A DNA stretch of 9,038 nt from Proteobacteria bacterium HN_bin10 (GTDB lineage Bacteria > Pseudomonadota > Alphaproteobacteria > Caulobacterales > Aquidulcibacteraceae), in contig LWDN01000096.1 in the NCBI GenBank assembly GCA_002083515.1, positions 1-9,038 of the forward strand, in the 5' to 3' direction. The notes below the pieces were generated by a model. The model was given only the letters and a program-made list of their open reading frames with translations, was not told the origin of the DNA and did not search any database. Below are positions 9,004 through 9,038 of this stretch, one piece after another; position 1 is the stretch's first letter; each line of letters begins with the position of its first letter. The position numbers were made by a program, and so were the translations under genes.

Positions 9004-9038
9004 ATGCCGACGATCAACCAGCTGATCCGCAAGCCGCG
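9004..9038 (+). CDS. rpsL: 30S ribosomal protein S12, N-terminus only (cut by window edge)
   Basis: The 35 bases encode MPTINQLIRKP and the first two bases of the next codon, the near-invariant N-terminus of bacterial ribosomal protein S12. S12 sits at the decoding centre of the 30S subunit and is the site of streptomycin-resistance mutations. The purine-rich GGAAGAGG (8993-9000) precedes the ATG by three bases and supports the start. rpsL normally opens the str operon (rpsL-rpsG-fusA-tuf), so those genes should follow beyond the window. The identification rests on only eleven residues, but they are diagnostic. Confidence 0.92.
   Translation, partial: MPTINQLIRKP

Overview
The window looks like chromosomal DNA of an alphaproteobacterium, most likely from the Caulobacterales / Hyphomonadaceae side of the class. 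The supports are high GC in the core genes, a UvrB with a long basic C-terminal tail, an outer-membrane TonB-dependent receptor with the AIVVTGTR type of N-terminus, and an exact match to the alphaproteobacterial LexA operator pattern (GTTC-N7-GTTC) at uvrB. The genus cannot be fixed from this sequence.

Layout from left to right. Bases 1-139 hold two copies of a short palindrome (CCCTCTCCC / GGGAGAGGG) downstream of a minus-strand operon. Bases 140-3442 (minus strand) are that operon: uvrB (nucleotide excision repair) followed with no gap by a gene for a TIR-domain protein whose Shine-Dalgarno lies inside the last codons of uvrB. A LexA box covers the uvrB start codon, and a promoter-like pair just upstream would start the mRNA almost at the ATG. 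Bases 3443-3910 are a divergent intergenic region with an AT-rich island and a structured leader. Bases 3911-6895 (plus) encode a TonB-dependent receptor, closed by a strong intrinsic terminator. Bases 7007-8821 (plus) encode a TPR protein with a C-terminal 2OG-Fe(II) oxygenase-like domain, with its own apparent promoter and almost no leader. The last 35 bases are the start of rpsL (ribosomal protein S12), preceded by a promoter-like pair and a perfect 12-base palindrome, so the str operon begins at the right edge.

The most interesting point is the uvrB-TIR arrangement. A TIR protein with the residues expected of a TIR NADase sits behind a LexA-type operator and is apparently translationally coupled to a DNA repair gene. 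If read correctly, the cell would make this putative NAD-degrading effector as part of its DNA-damage (SOS) response. The TIR gene is also clearly poorer in GC than uvrB, which suggests acquisition by transfer, and its N-terminal ~175 residues match no family I recognise. A second point is a short palindromic element inserted twice, in the same reading frame, in uvrB linker regions. The receptor and the TPR-oxygenase may form a functional pair, but the terminator between them argues for separate transcripts.
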